A DNA stretch of 14,564 nucleotides from Clostridia bacterium (lineage in GTDB: Bacteria; Bacillota_A; Clostridia; UMGS1810). Within the stretch, counting starts at the first letter, position 1; every line of letters starts with the position of its first letter. The notes under the pieces are model-generated. The model did no database searches. It was not told the DNA's origin and saw only the letters and a program-made list of their open reading frames with translations. The stretch is taken from the NCBI GenBank assembly GCA_017437345.1, contig JAFSBJ010000190.1:1-14564 (forward strand). The letters run 5' to 3'. The position numbers and the translations under genes were made by a program. Below are positions 7,677-14,182 of this stretch, one piece after another.

Positions 7677-7706
7677 ATTATAGCATAAGGATATTGTGAG
7701 TGTAAA
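7677..7706 (-). promoter_or_regulatory. Sigma-A promoter for proC-spoIIM-xerD
   Basis: On the minus strand TTTACA (7701-7706), 18-bp spacer, TATAAT (7677-7682), with an extended -10 TG (TGCTATAAT). The predicted start is near 7670. Confidence 0.75.
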
Positions 7707-7746
7707 GGATAAATTTACAAAAACTAAATATTATGTAAACTATGTA

Positions 7747-7776
7747 TAAAAAATGCACCATATTTTTGGGCATTTT
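7747..7776 (-). terminator. Intrinsic terminator after the GNAT-like gene
   Basis: On the minus strand AAAATGC (7770-7776) pairs with GCATTTT (7750-7756), with two extra G-C pairs possible inside. The stem runs into TTTTTT (7748-7753). It lies about 20 bases past the stop and before the proC promoter, so the two units are separate. Confidence 0.65.
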
Positions 7777-7798
7777 AAAGATAATTCGAAATATTTTG

Positions 7799-8194
7799 TC
7801 AACAATGAGAGGTAAAATATCCTTCTAAATCAAGAAAATATTTATATCTCTCGCAGTTTTTAGGAGCATCGGGGTTTTTTTCTGCAGAGAATTTGTCCAT
7901 TCTAAGTCTTTTTGCAAGGGAATCATCCTCCATATCGGAAACAATATATTTCACTCCGCCTAAATCTGCCATGTTAAGAAGTGATTTTGCAATTGAAAAT
8001 TCAAGCATCATCCCTTCGTATTCCTTTTTAACTGCAATTTTTCCTAAAATACAATATCCGTTGCAGGCAACAATCTGCCCTGCACCAAGAATCTCGTCTT
8101 TATCTTTTGCTGCCATAATAACAGCTTCGGGATAAAGGTCAAATCCAAAGCCTTCAAGTCCTTCAAGTGAATCACATTTTTTAATTTCTATCAT
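7799..8194 (-). CDS. GNAT-like acetyltransferase domain protein
   Basis: 131 aa. The layout matches a short GNAT fold: a strand with EILGAGQIVA, then GYCILGKIAVKKEYEGMML, which occupies the place of the 'I.V.pe.rg.G' acetyl-CoA-binding core, then a helix (EFSIAKSLLNMADLGG), a strand (KYIVSDM), and a late LAKRLRMDKF element resembling the common 'fYeklGF'. The pantetheine loop is degenerate (EYEGMMLE rather than Q/RxxGxG/A), so activity is uncertain. The RBS AGGAG is at 8204-8208. It is monocistronic, with its own promoter and terminator, and is divergent from the phosphoribosyltransferase. Substrate unknown. Confidence 0.6.
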   Translation of the reverse strand: MIEIKKCDSLEGLEGFGFDLYPEAVIMAAKDKDEILGAGQIVACNGYCILGKIAVKKEYEGMMLEFSIAKSLLNMADLGGVKYIVSDMEDDSLAKRLRMDKFSAEKNPDAPKNCERYKYFLDLEGYFTSHC

Positions 8195-8225
8195 AATGTA
8201 TATCTCCTATAATTTTATTAAGATT

Positions 8226-8254
8226 ATAATATCATTTTATGCTCGTTATGTAAA
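8226..8254 (-). promoter_or_regulatory. Promoter for the GNAT-like gene
   Basis: On the minus strand TTTACA (8249-8254), 17-bp spacer, TATTAT (8226-8231). A TATAAT overlaps three bases further on. Confidence 0.55.
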
Positions 8255-8274
8255 GGGAAAAATGGGCTGACCTC

Positions 8275-8306
8275 TTGAATATTTTTGAGTTTTGTAGTAA
8301 TATAAT
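8275..8306 (+). promoter_or_regulatory. Candidate promoter for the phosphoribosyltransferase-recR pair
   Basis: TTGAAT (8275-8280), 17-bp spacer, TAATAT (8298-8303). A perfect TATAAT lies at 8301-8306 but at 20-bp spacing. The whole sits in the short divergent gap facing the GNAT promoter. Confidence 0.5.
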
Positions 8307-8365
8307 AATGGATGTGTATGCAAATGATATACACCGATTTTGTTTTACGGAAAGAGGAAATTAAG

Positions 8366-8926
8366 ATGGCAAAATTTTATTCAATGGAAATAGCAGGCTG
8401 CAAAAGGGATTTGGAGCTTTTTAAGGTTAATGACAATCTCTACATAGCTGCTTTTATTATTTTTGGTGATGTGGAAATAACAAAAGCCGCAGCAAGAGAG
8501 CTTTTAAAGAAGGCTCCCGAGTATGATATTATGATAACTGCCGAAAGTAAGAGTATTCCCCTTGTTTATGAAATGGCTTCCCAGGCAGGGGATGACAATT
8601 ATATCATTGCCCGCAAGGCTGCAAAGGTCTACATGAAAAATATAGTTACCACAGAGGTTAATTCCATTACCACCAAGCACACCCAGAAGCTTTGCCTTGG
8701 TGAAGATGATGCAAATGCCCTGAGGGGAAAAAGGGTGCTTATTGTTGACGATGTTATAAGCACAGGCGACTCTTTAGAGGCAATAGAGCATCTTGTTAAA
8801 AATGCAGGCGGAAATATCGTTGGAAAAATGGCTGTTCTTGCAGAAGGGGCTGCCGCAGAAAGAGACGATATTATTTTCCTTGAAAAGCTTCCCCTTTTTG
8901 ACGGAGAAGGAAATATCCTGGAATAA
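8366..8926 (+). CDS. Type I phosphoribosyltransferase (adenine phosphoribosyltransferase-like)
   Basis: 186 aa from ATG 8366, chosen because AGAGG at 8353-8357 is properly spaced and the family begins with MAKFYSMEIAG-like residues. An earlier ATG at 8312 sits almost on the predicted promoter. The PRPP-binding signature is VLIVDDVISTGDSLEA at about residues 124-139, with the acidic pair D128-D129. TAESKSIPLVYEMA is the loop that in Apt-like enzymes contacts pyrophosphate and base. It should join a purine base to PRPP, but related proteins are also regulators, so adenine specificity is not proven. recR follows by 34 bases. Confidence 0.85.
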   Translation: MAKFYSMEIAGCKRDLELFKVNDNLYIAAFIIFGDVEITKAAARELLKKAPEYDIMITAESKSIPLVYEMASQAGDDNYIIARKAAKVYMKNIVTTEVNSITTKHTQKLCLGEDDANALRGKRVLIVDDVISTGDSLEAIEHLVKNAGGNIVGKMAVLAEGAAAERDDIIFLEKLPLFDGEGNILE

Positions 8927-8960
8927 TAAAATTAGTTTGAACATAAAATGAGGTAATTCC

Positions 8961-9557
8961 ATGTTATACACAAAAAGCTTTCAGAAGCTTATAGATGTTT
9001 TCAGAAAAATGCCCGGAGTGGGTAATAAAAGTGCTGTAAGGATGGCATATTATGTATTGTCAATGTCTGATGAAGATATTGAGGATATGACAAAGACCAT
9101 AACTGAAGCAAAGGCGAAAATTTGCTATTGCAAAATCTGCCAGAACACAGCAGAGCAGGAAATATGTGAAATATGTCAGAGCTCAAAAAGAGATAAATCA
9201 ATTATCTGCGTGGTGGAGCAGCCAAAAGATGTGGTGGCTCTTGAAAAAACCAGAGAATATTATGGCAGCTATCATGTGTTGCATGGATGCATTTCTCCAA
9301 TGGATGGCATAGGACCTGAGGATATAAAGATTAAAGAGCTTTTAGAGCGTGCCGCAGATGAAGGGGTTAAAGAGGTTATTCTTGCAATAAGCCCCAATGT
9401 TGAAGGTGATGCCACCTCGATGTATATTTCAAAGCTTCTAAAACCCTTTGGCATAAGGGTTACTCGCATAGCCTACGGAATCCCTGTTGGGGGCGATCTG
9501 GAATATGCCGACCAGGTGACTCTGGCTAAGGCTATTGAGGGAAGAAGGGAAATGTAG
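8961..9557 (+). CDS. recR: Recombination protein RecR
   Basis: 198 aa, standard length. RecR works with RecF and RecO to load RecA on gapped DNA. The helix-hairpin-helix region is at about 8-30 ([17 protein letters not shown]). The four-Cys zinc finger uses C57, C60, C69 and C72. The Toprim domain starts at about residue 80 ([17 protein letters not shown]) and includes [14 protein letters not shown]. The C-terminal Walker B-like end is [17 protein letters not shown]. The RBS is weak (TGAGGT at 8949-8954). recR is usually next to dnaX and ybaB; here it sits behind a phosphoribosyltransferase instead. Confidence 0.96.
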   Translation: MLYTKSFQKLIDVFRKMPGVGNKSAVRMAYYVLSMSDEDIEDMTKTITEAKAKICYCKICQNTAEQEICEICQSSKRDKSIICVVEQPKDVVALEKTREYYGSYHVLHGCISPMDGIGPEDIKIKELLERAADEGVKEVILAISPNVEGDATSMYISKLLKPFGIRVTRIAYGIPVGGDLEYADQVTLAKAIEGRREM

Positions 9558-9600
9558 ATAAAGATAAAAGAGAAGAGATAAGAGCGAAGAGAAAAGGTGC

Positions 9601-9618
9601 AAAACCGCAGGCGGTTTT
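9601..9618 (+). terminator. Possible terminator after recR
   Basis: AAAACCG-CAGG-CGGTTTT, a 7-bp stem ending in four Ts, 44 bases past the recR stop. The following sequence is AT-rich rather than a clean T-run, so efficiency is doubtful. Confidence 0.45.
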
Positions 9619-9630
9619 GAATATGTTATT

Positions 9631-9683
9631 TTATATTTATTTCGCCTTTTGCGTTCCGGACTATTTTTACATTCACAGCGCTG
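9631..9683 (+). repeat. Direct repeat, copy 1
   Basis: Starts TTATATTTATT and contains TCCGGACTATTTTTAC then TCACAGC. It matches 9861-9912 with one length difference and several substitutions; the block from TCCGGA to TCACAGC differs at two of 25 positions. Confidence 0.75.
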
Positions 9684-9709
9684 GGAGCAGAAAAAATTGT
9701 TTGGAATGG

Positions 9710-9769
9710 GCAAACCGAATCGAAGAGTTACCCGAAGGTGTACAAAGGTACATCGAGGGTGAGGTTTGC
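9710..9769 (+). repeat. Nested hairpin element (possible structured RNA)
   Basis: Outer stem GCAAACC (9710-9716) with GGTTTGC (9763-9769). Inner stem CCC (9731-9733) with GGG (9757-9759). Terminal stem GGTGTAC (9737-9743) with GTACATC (9748-9754) around AAAG, including one G-U pair. The inner internal loop is GAA opposite GA, compatible with sheared G-A pairs. I cannot match it to a named RNA family. Confidence 0.5.
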
Positions 9770-9860
9770 ACATAACAAAAACATTATATTATAGAAAATA
9801 TCCAATAGCGAAAAATTCAACATATCCATTGAAAAAACGAAGTTTAGGGAATTTATTTTT

Positions 9861-9912
9861 TTATATTTATTAAGTTTTTGTGATCCGGACTATTTTTACG
9901 CTCACAGCCTTG
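9861..9912 (+). repeat. Direct repeat, copy 2, abutting the greA promoter
   Basis: Second copy of the 9631-9683 repeat. Its last bases overlap the -35 hexamer of the greA promoter at 9910-9915. Confidence 0.75.
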
Positions 9913-9938
9913 ACAATTTTTGTCTTTATATGTATAAT
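9910..9938 (+). promoter_or_regulatory. Consensus sigma-A promoter for greA-lysS
   Basis: TTGACA (9910-9915), exactly 17 bp, TATAAT (9933-9938): both hexamers are perfect. The start is expected near 9945, giving a leader of about 115 nt. Confidence 0.88.
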
Positions 9939-9948
9939 GTATAAAGTT

Positions 9949-9981
9949 ATGCTAAGATAAACTTAGCATTTCTTTGTTTTT
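9949..9981 (+). promoter_or_regulatory. Terminator-like hairpin at the start of the greA leader
   Basis: ATGCTAAG (9949-9956), loop ATAAA, CTTAGCAT (9962-9969) is a perfect 8-bp stem followed by TTCTTTGTTTTT. It could end transcription a few dozen bases after initiation. Confidence 0.5.
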
Positions 9982-10008
9982 CATCATTGCCATCTCATTT
10001 AATGCCGA

Positions 10009-10041
10009 GTCCGCCGGCGTAGGAAAATAATCAGAGCGGAC
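10009..10041 (+). promoter_or_regulatory. Second stem in the greA leader
   Basis: GTCCGC (10009-10014) can pair with GCGGAC (10036-10041) across 21 nt. It ends shortly before the weak RBS, so it may limit ribosome access. No known riboswitch core is recognised. Confidence 0.35.
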
Positions 10042-10060
10042 AGAAAGATAGGTAAAAAAC

Positions 10061-10534
10061 ATGGCAAAACCAATAATACTTACACCCGAAGGATTTGAAA
10101 AGCTTGAAAAAGAGCTTGAATACTTAAAGGTTACCGGCAGAAAAGACATTGCTGAAAAAATCAAAATAGCCCGCGGCTTTGGTGATCTTTCGGAAAATGC
10201 AGAGTATGATGCTGCAAAGGATGCTCAGGCAGCAATGGAAAAAAGAATAGGTGAGCTGGAAGAAATGATAAAAAATGCTCAGGTTGTGGATGTTGATGCA
10301 GTCGGCACAGATACTGTAAGCATTTTATCAAAGGTAACAGTTTATGATGCTGATATGGAAGAAGAAGAAACCTACACCATCGTTGGCACAACCGAAGCTG
10401 ATCCCGATGCAAATAAAATCTCCGATGAATCCCCCATCGGCACAGCGCTTCTTGGCAAAAAGAAGGGCGATGTGGTTACAGTTGAAACCCCGGGCGGTTC
10501 ATTTGAGCTTAAAATAATTGAAATCAGCAAATGA
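10061..10534 (+). CDS. greA: Transcription elongation factor GreA
   Basis: 157 aa, the normal length. GreA enters the RNA polymerase secondary channel and stimulates cleavage of backtracked transcripts. The N-terminal coiled coil covers about 10-75, with the tip motif [13 protein letters not shown] carrying the acidic residues D42 and E45. The C-terminal FKBP-like domain includes [23 protein letters not shown]. The RBS is weak (ATAGGT before the ATG) despite a perfect promoter, consistent with leader-level control. lysS follows by 36 bases, a pairing common in Firmicutes. Confidence 0.96.
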   Translation: MAKPIILTPEGFEKLEKELEYLKVTGRKDIAEKIKIARGFGDLSENAEYDAAKDAQAAMEKRIGELEEMIKNAQVVDVDAVGTDTVSILSKVTVYDADMEEEETYTIVGTTEADPDANKISDESPIGTALLGKKKGDVVTVETPGGSFELKIIEISK

Positions 10535-10570
10535 TAAGCTTTTAAAAAATATCCAAGGAGGAAATCGCGA

Positions 10571-12136
10571 ATGAGTAATCAGGAAATGCAAAACACAGCT
10601 CCCGAGCTTGAACTCAATGAAATATTGAAAGTTCGCCGCGAAAAGCTTGCAGAGCTTCAGCAAAATGGTATGGATCCTTTTGAAATCACAAAATTCGACA
10701 GAAGCCATACTTCTTCACAAATCAAAGATAACTATACCGAAGAGGAGCGTGAAATTACCAAACGCGGCTCCGAGGAACCCGAAAAAATAATGGCAAAAAT
10801 TTCTTCTTTAGACGGAGAAAATGTTGTTGTTGCCGGAAGAATTATGTCTAAAAGAGGCATGGGTAAGGTAGGCTTTCTCCATATTGCCGATATGGAAGGT
10901 CAGATTCAGGTTTTTGTTAAGAAAGATATTCTTGGCGAAGATGAATACAATCGCTTTAAAAAGCTTGATATAGGCGACATCGTTGGTGCCCAGGGTGAAG
11001 TTTTCACCACTCAGACAGGTGAGATTTCTGTTCGTGCGTCAAAGATTACCCTTTTATCAAAATCACTTCAGCCCCTTCCTGAAAAGTTCCACGGTATGAC
11101 AAATACCGACCTTCGCTACAGACAGAGATATGTTGACCTTATTATGAATGCCGATGTTAAAGACACATTCATCAAAAGATCAAAAATCATATCTTCAATA
11201 AGAAGCTATCTTAATGGACAAGGCTTTTTAGAGGTGGAAACACCTATGCTTGTTTCAAATGCAGGCGGCGCTGCTGCCCGTCCTTTTGAAACTCATTTCA
11301 ATGCTCTTGATGAAGATTTTAAATTAAGAATTTCTCTTGAGTTATATTTAAAGCGTCTTATTGTTGGCGGCTTGGAAAGAGTGTATGAAATAGGCAGAGT
11401 ATTCAGAAACGAAGGTTTAGATACCCGCCATAACCCTGAGTTTACTCTTATGGAATTATATCAGGCCTACACCGACTACCACGGTATGATGGATTTAACT
11501 GAAAATCTCTATCGTCATGTTGCTATGGAAGTTCTTGGCACAACCAAGATTGTTTATAATGGCATTGAGATGGATTTAGGCAAACCCTTTGAAAGAATAA
11601 CCATGCTCGATGCTGTTAAGAAATATTCCGGTGTTGATTTTAACGAAATTAAATCAAACGAAGAAGCAAAAGAAATTGCAAAAGTCCATCATGTTGAATA
11701 TGAAGAACACCACACAAAGGGCGACATTTTAAATCTCTTCTTTGAAGAATTTGTTGAAGAGCATCTCCTTCAGCCAACCTTTGTTATCGATCATCCCGTT
11801 GAGATTTCACCTTTAACAAAGAAAAAACCGGGAAATCCCGACTATGTTGAAAGATTTGAATTCTTTATGAATGGCTGGGAAATGGCAAATGCTTATTCCG
11901 AATTAAACGACCCCATCGACCAGAGAGAACGCTTCAAAGCTCAGGAAGCCCTTTTAGCTCTTGGTGATGAAGAAGCCAACACCACCGATGAAGACTTTAT
12001 GAGAGCCCTGGAAATCGGTATGCCACCAACGGGCGGTATCGGCTTTGGTATTGACCGTATGTGTATGCTATTAACAGACTCTGCGGCAATAAGAGATGTT
12101 TTATTGTTCCCGACCATGAAAACACTTGATAAATAA
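10571..12136 (+). CDS. lysS: Lysyl-tRNA synthetase, class II
   Basis: 521 aa, slightly longer than the usual 490-510. The enzyme charges tRNA-Lys with lysine. The N-terminal OB-fold anticodon-binding domain is at about 75-165 (VVVAGRIMSKRGMGKVGFLH). Class II motif 1 is near 218-226 (GFLEVETPML), motif 2 at 276-298 (RVFRNEGLDTRHNPEFTLME) and motif 3 near the end (GGIGFGIDRMCMLLT). The extra length lies in the charged segment before the OB-fold (near residues 50-75). A strong RBS AAGGAGG at 10555-10561 precedes the ATG. It is the second gene after greA and ends at a strong terminator. Confidence 0.97.
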   Translation: MSNQEMQNTAPELELNEILKVRREKLAELQQNGMDPFEITKFDRSHTSSQIKDNYTEEEREITKRGSEEPEKIMAKISSLDGENVVVAGRIMSKRGMGKVGFLHIADMEGQIQVFVKKDILGEDEYNRFKKLDIGDIVGAQGEVFTTQTGEISVRASKITLLSKSLQPLPEKFHGMTNTDLRYRQRYVDLIMNADVKDTFIKRSKIISSIRSYLNGQGFLEVETPMLVSNAGGAAARPFETHFNALDEDFKLRISLELYLKRLIVGGLERVYEIGRVFRNEGLDTRHNPEFTLMELYQAYTDYHGMMDLTENLYRHVAMEVLGTTKIVYNGIEMDLGKPFERITMLDAVKKYSGVDFNEIKSNEEAKEIAKVHHVEYEEHHTKGDILNLFFEEFVEEHLLQPTFVIDHPVEISPLTKKKPGNPDYVERFEFFMNGWEMANAYSELNDPIDQRERFKAQEALLALGDEEANTTDEDFMRALEIGMPPTGGIGFGIDRMCMLLTDSAAIRDVLLFPTMKTLDK

Positions 12137-12154
12137 GTAAACATATAAAGTTTC

Positions 12155-12187
12155 AAGACTACGGGGTTTTATTCCGTAGTCTTTTTT
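12155..12187 (+). terminator. Intrinsic terminator of greA-lysS
   Basis: AAGACTACGG (12155-12164), 9-nt loop, CCGTAGTCTT (12174-12183), then Ts through 12187. It begins 19 bases after the lysS stop. Confidence 0.92.
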
Positions 12188-12236
12188 ATGGCTCTTTGTC
12201 TTTGTTTATTAAAGGCTGTAATGAGATTAAATAAAG

Positions 12237-12265
12237 TTGATTTATTATAGAAAATGTAGTACAAT
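12237..12265 (+). promoter_or_regulatory. Promoter upstream of the methyltransferase
   Basis: TTGATT (12237-12242), 17-bp spacer, TACAAT (12260-12265). It lies about 160 bases before the methyltransferase and just upstream of the regulator remnant. Confidence 0.65.
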
Positions 12266-12305
12266 AACTATGTATGAACTTATGTAAAAATTAATGGGGT
12301 ATGAG

Positions 12306-12401
12306 ATGAAAAGCAGAATAATATGCGAACGATTAAGATAACTGTTTGACTGCACGATGTAAAACATTGCCATTGATTTTGGATGTCACTATCAATATTG
12401 T
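12306..12401 (+). pseudogene. Possible decayed XRE-type HTH regulator remnant
   Basis: From ATG 12306 the frame reads MKSRIICERLR then a stop at 12339. The same frame resumes as NIAIDFGCHYQY (12363-12398), with another stop between (12360). The start resembles the first helix of XRE/Cro-type regulators (IICERLRELRE...), and the second piece resembles the recognition-helix region (NIA..LG.HYQTY..YE). A GGGG lies seven bases before the ATG. The position, ahead of a methyltransferase, is where control (C) proteins of restriction-modification systems sit. The similarity is short and judged by eye; an 11-codon leader peptide or chance are alternatives. Confidence 0.35.
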
Positions 12402-12425
12402 TAAGTGAATTGATTAGGAGGAAAA

Positions 12426-13496
12426 ATGTATAATGTAATGGATTTGTTTGCCGGAGTAGGTGGACTCACTTACGGTTTTTCAAAATTACCACAATTCAAT
12501 ATTGTTGCGGCAAATGAAATTGAAAGAGATATAGCGACAGCATATTCATTAAATCATCCAGATGTGCCAGTACTTAATTGTGATATTAATGATCTGACAA
12601 AAGAGAAAATAAACGAAGTACTCAGCGGCAAGAAAGTTGATATTATCATCGGTGGTCCCCCGTGTCAATCATACTCTACTGTAGGAAAAAGGCGAATGGA
12701 CGACAGAGCGAACTTGTTTTTACAATACAAGAGAATTCTTCAAATTGTTCAGCCGAGGGCATTTATATTTGAAAATGTTGTTGGGATTTTGAGTATGGAC
12801 AAAGGTAAACTCTTCAAAAGAGTTCAGGAAGAATTTAACAGCATAGGGTATAATTTAAAATATAAGGTGCTTAATGCTGTTGACTATGGAGTACCACAGC
12901 AAAGAGAAAGAGTTATTTTAGTCGGATTTAAAGATGATAATCCGTTTGAATATCCAGAACCAACACATGGCGAAGGAAAGAAACCCTTTGTTACTCTCAA
13001 GGATGCATTGGGAGATTTACCGATAATAAAAAGCGGAGAGTCATCAACAGAATATGCCAAAGATGCCGATAATGAATTTTTGATGTTTGTGCGCAATTCA
13101 GGAGACACATTGTCTGAACATAAGGCTCCGAATAATGGTGCTCATCTGATAAAGATTATGGAAACTTTAAAAGATGGTCAAAGTAAAGATGACTTGCCAG
13201 AAGAAATAAGACCCAAAAGTGGTTACGGTAATACTTATGCAAAATTATGGTGGGAAAAACCATCTACCACGATTACACGCAACTTTGCATGCCCTTCATC
13301 GTCCAGATGTATCCACCCCCGCGATTCACGAGCAATGAGCATAAGAGAAGGAGCAAGACTTCAAGGTTTTCCTGATAATTATGTTTTCTATGGTTCTGAT
13401 GGCATGAAAAGATTGGAAATTGGTAATGCTGTTCCACCGTTGCTTTCAAATGCAATTGCAAAACAAATGTTAAAAGCATTAAAAGAATGCGAATAA
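12426..13496 (+). CDS. DNA (cytosine-5) methyltransferase, type II
   Basis: 356 aa. It transfers methyl from S-adenosylmethionine to C5 of cytosine at a specific site. All main motifs are visible in order: I DLFAGVGGL (6-14), IV GGPPCQS with nucleophile C80, VI ENV (116-118), VIII QQRERV (158-163), a target-recognition region at about 170-285, IX CIHPRDSRAMSIREGARLQG (295-314), and X GNAVPP (333-338). It is intact and apparently active. The RBS AGGAGG (12416-12421) is only four bases from the ATG; an ATG four codons on is an alternative but would sit immediately before motif I. The cassette position after the lysS terminator and the convergent partner genes suggest an acquired restriction-modification system. 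The target site cannot be read from the sequence. Confidence 0.95.
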   Translation: MYNVMDLFAGVGGLTYGFSKLPQFNIVAANEIERDIATAYSLNHPDVPVLNCDINDLTKEKINEVLSGKKVDIIIGGPPCQSYSTVGKRRMDDRANLFLQYKRILQIVQPRAFIFENVVGILSMDKGKLFKRVQEEFNSIGYNLKYKVLNAVDYGVPQQRERVILVGFKDDNPFEYPEPTHGEGKKPFVTLKDALGDLPIIKSGESSTEYAKDADNEFLMFVRNSGDTLSEHKAPNNGAHLIKIMETLKDGQSKDDLPEEIRPKSGYGNTYAKLWWEKPSTTITRNFACPSSSRCIHPRDSRAMSIREGARLQGFPDNYVFYGSDGMKRLEIGNAVPPLLSNAIAKQMLKALKECE

Positions 13497-13527
13497 AAGA
13501 GAGGCTGGATTGTTCAGCCTCTCTTTT
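13495..13527. terminator. Bidirectional terminator between convergent genes
   Basis: AAAAGAGAGGCTG (13495-13507), 7-nt loop, CAGCCTCTCTTTT (13515-13527): a perfect 13-bp stem flanked by A-run and T-run, so it works in both directions. It overlaps the stop codons of both the methyltransferase and the opposing gene. Confidence 0.9.
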
Positions 13528-14182
13528 ATAAATGTAGTTTTATTGCTTCTGTGATGTTGAAGGGGGTTGCCACTTGCATCATATTTTTGGTAATGTTAAT
13601 TTCATATGCAGGCTTTCCACCATATGGGAAGTGAGATGGAATGAAACGAGCAGGTGTCGATTCACTGAAATCAAACAATTGAAACTCTCTCGTTGTAAAG
13701 GATAAGGCAAGGAATAATGATTGTTCTGCAGTTAAACTCTTATATTTACTATCTCTTAAATGCAACAATCCATTTTGTTCCCAGTAACCTTTGTAATCGT
13801 TCATTAATTCTAGCCTTCGCGAATTACCATTATAGTAAACGGTAAAGTCACTTGATGCAGAGGTTCTGACATTTGCAAGAATTCTTCTATTACGGTCTGC
13901 CCCACCAAGTTTAGCATGCAAACCATTGCTATTGAGAACATCAAGAAAACTATCTTCAACCAACCAAGAAGCAACTAGGTCTTGAGCATATTCTAAGGGG
14001 GTTCGGTTGTCTCTATGATGTCGGCAAGACATAATGTTTCTGTATGTTTCCGGAAACTGATTTTGAAGTGTTTGAATATCACCTTGTAAAATAAGCAAAT
14101 TATCTTGAGCATATCCCAATCTTTGTGCCACCTCAACAAGAGGGTGTCTGAAAAAATATTGCGCTCCTGAAAATGCCCCCAT
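13526..14182 (-). CDS. Candidate type II restriction endonuclease, family not recognised
   Basis: 218 aa. I do not recognise the family. The context is the main argument: it converges on a C5 methyltransferase across a shared terminator. The middle of the protein fits a PD-(D/E)xK-like core: S111-D112 opens a beta strand (SDFTVYY), a short turn follows, then a strand with E125 (RRLELMNDYKGYW), and a further acidic-x-Lys at D144-S-K146 (LRDSKYKSL). The lysine at the usual ExK place would be Met127, so the catalytic Lys may be K131 (DYK) or K146. Other features are GADRNRR at 94-100 and a helical N-terminus. The ATG overlaps the upstream stop by one base (TAATG on the minus strand), with GGAGG at 14187-14191, so translation is coupled to the upstream gene. 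A non-nuclease partner is possible. Confidence 0.5.
   Translation of the reverse strand: MGAFSGAQYFFRHPLVEVAQRLGYAQDNLLILQGDIQTLQNQFPETYRNIMSCRHHRDNRTPLEYAQDLVASWLVEDSFLDVLNSNGLHAKLGGADRNRRILANVRTSASSDFTVYYNGNSRRLELMNDYKGYWEQNGLLHLRDSKYKSLTAEQSLFLALSFTTREFQLFDFSESTPARFIPSHFPYGGKPAYEINITKNMMQVATPFNITEAIKLHL

Larger units (their letters stand above)
9558..10060. other. Non-coding gap recR-greA with repeats and structured element
   Basis: About 500 bases with no convincing gene. It begins with a purine-rich tract (9558-9596), then a terminator-like hairpin, a direct-repeat copy (9631-9683), a nested hairpin (9710-9769), an AT-rich stretch, a second direct-repeat copy (9861-9912), and then the greA promoter and leader. 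A 50-codon ATG frame (9623-9775) runs through the nested hairpin but has no good RBS. Confidence 0.55.

Noticed and set aside
8312..8365. Longer phosphoribosyltransferase start at 8312
   Set aside because: It lies within a few bases of the predicted -10 box and has no RBS; ATG 8366 has AGAGG at normal spacing.
9438..9773. Minus-strand frame through the end of recR and the gap
   Set aside because: It overlaps recR antisense, has an odd composition (many Cys, Arg and Pro) and no RBS; it is a by-product of the repeat sequence.
9623..9775. 50-codon ATG frame in the recR-greA gap
   Set aside because: No clear RBS, it overlaps the nested hairpin and a direct repeat, and the second repeat copy does not keep the frame open. 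More likely chance, though ribosome profiling could overturn this.
12188..12425. Integration att site or tRNA target at the left edge of the cassette
   Set aside because: No tRNA gene, no direct repeat of the lysS end and no integrase are visible; the right end of the cassette is outside the window.
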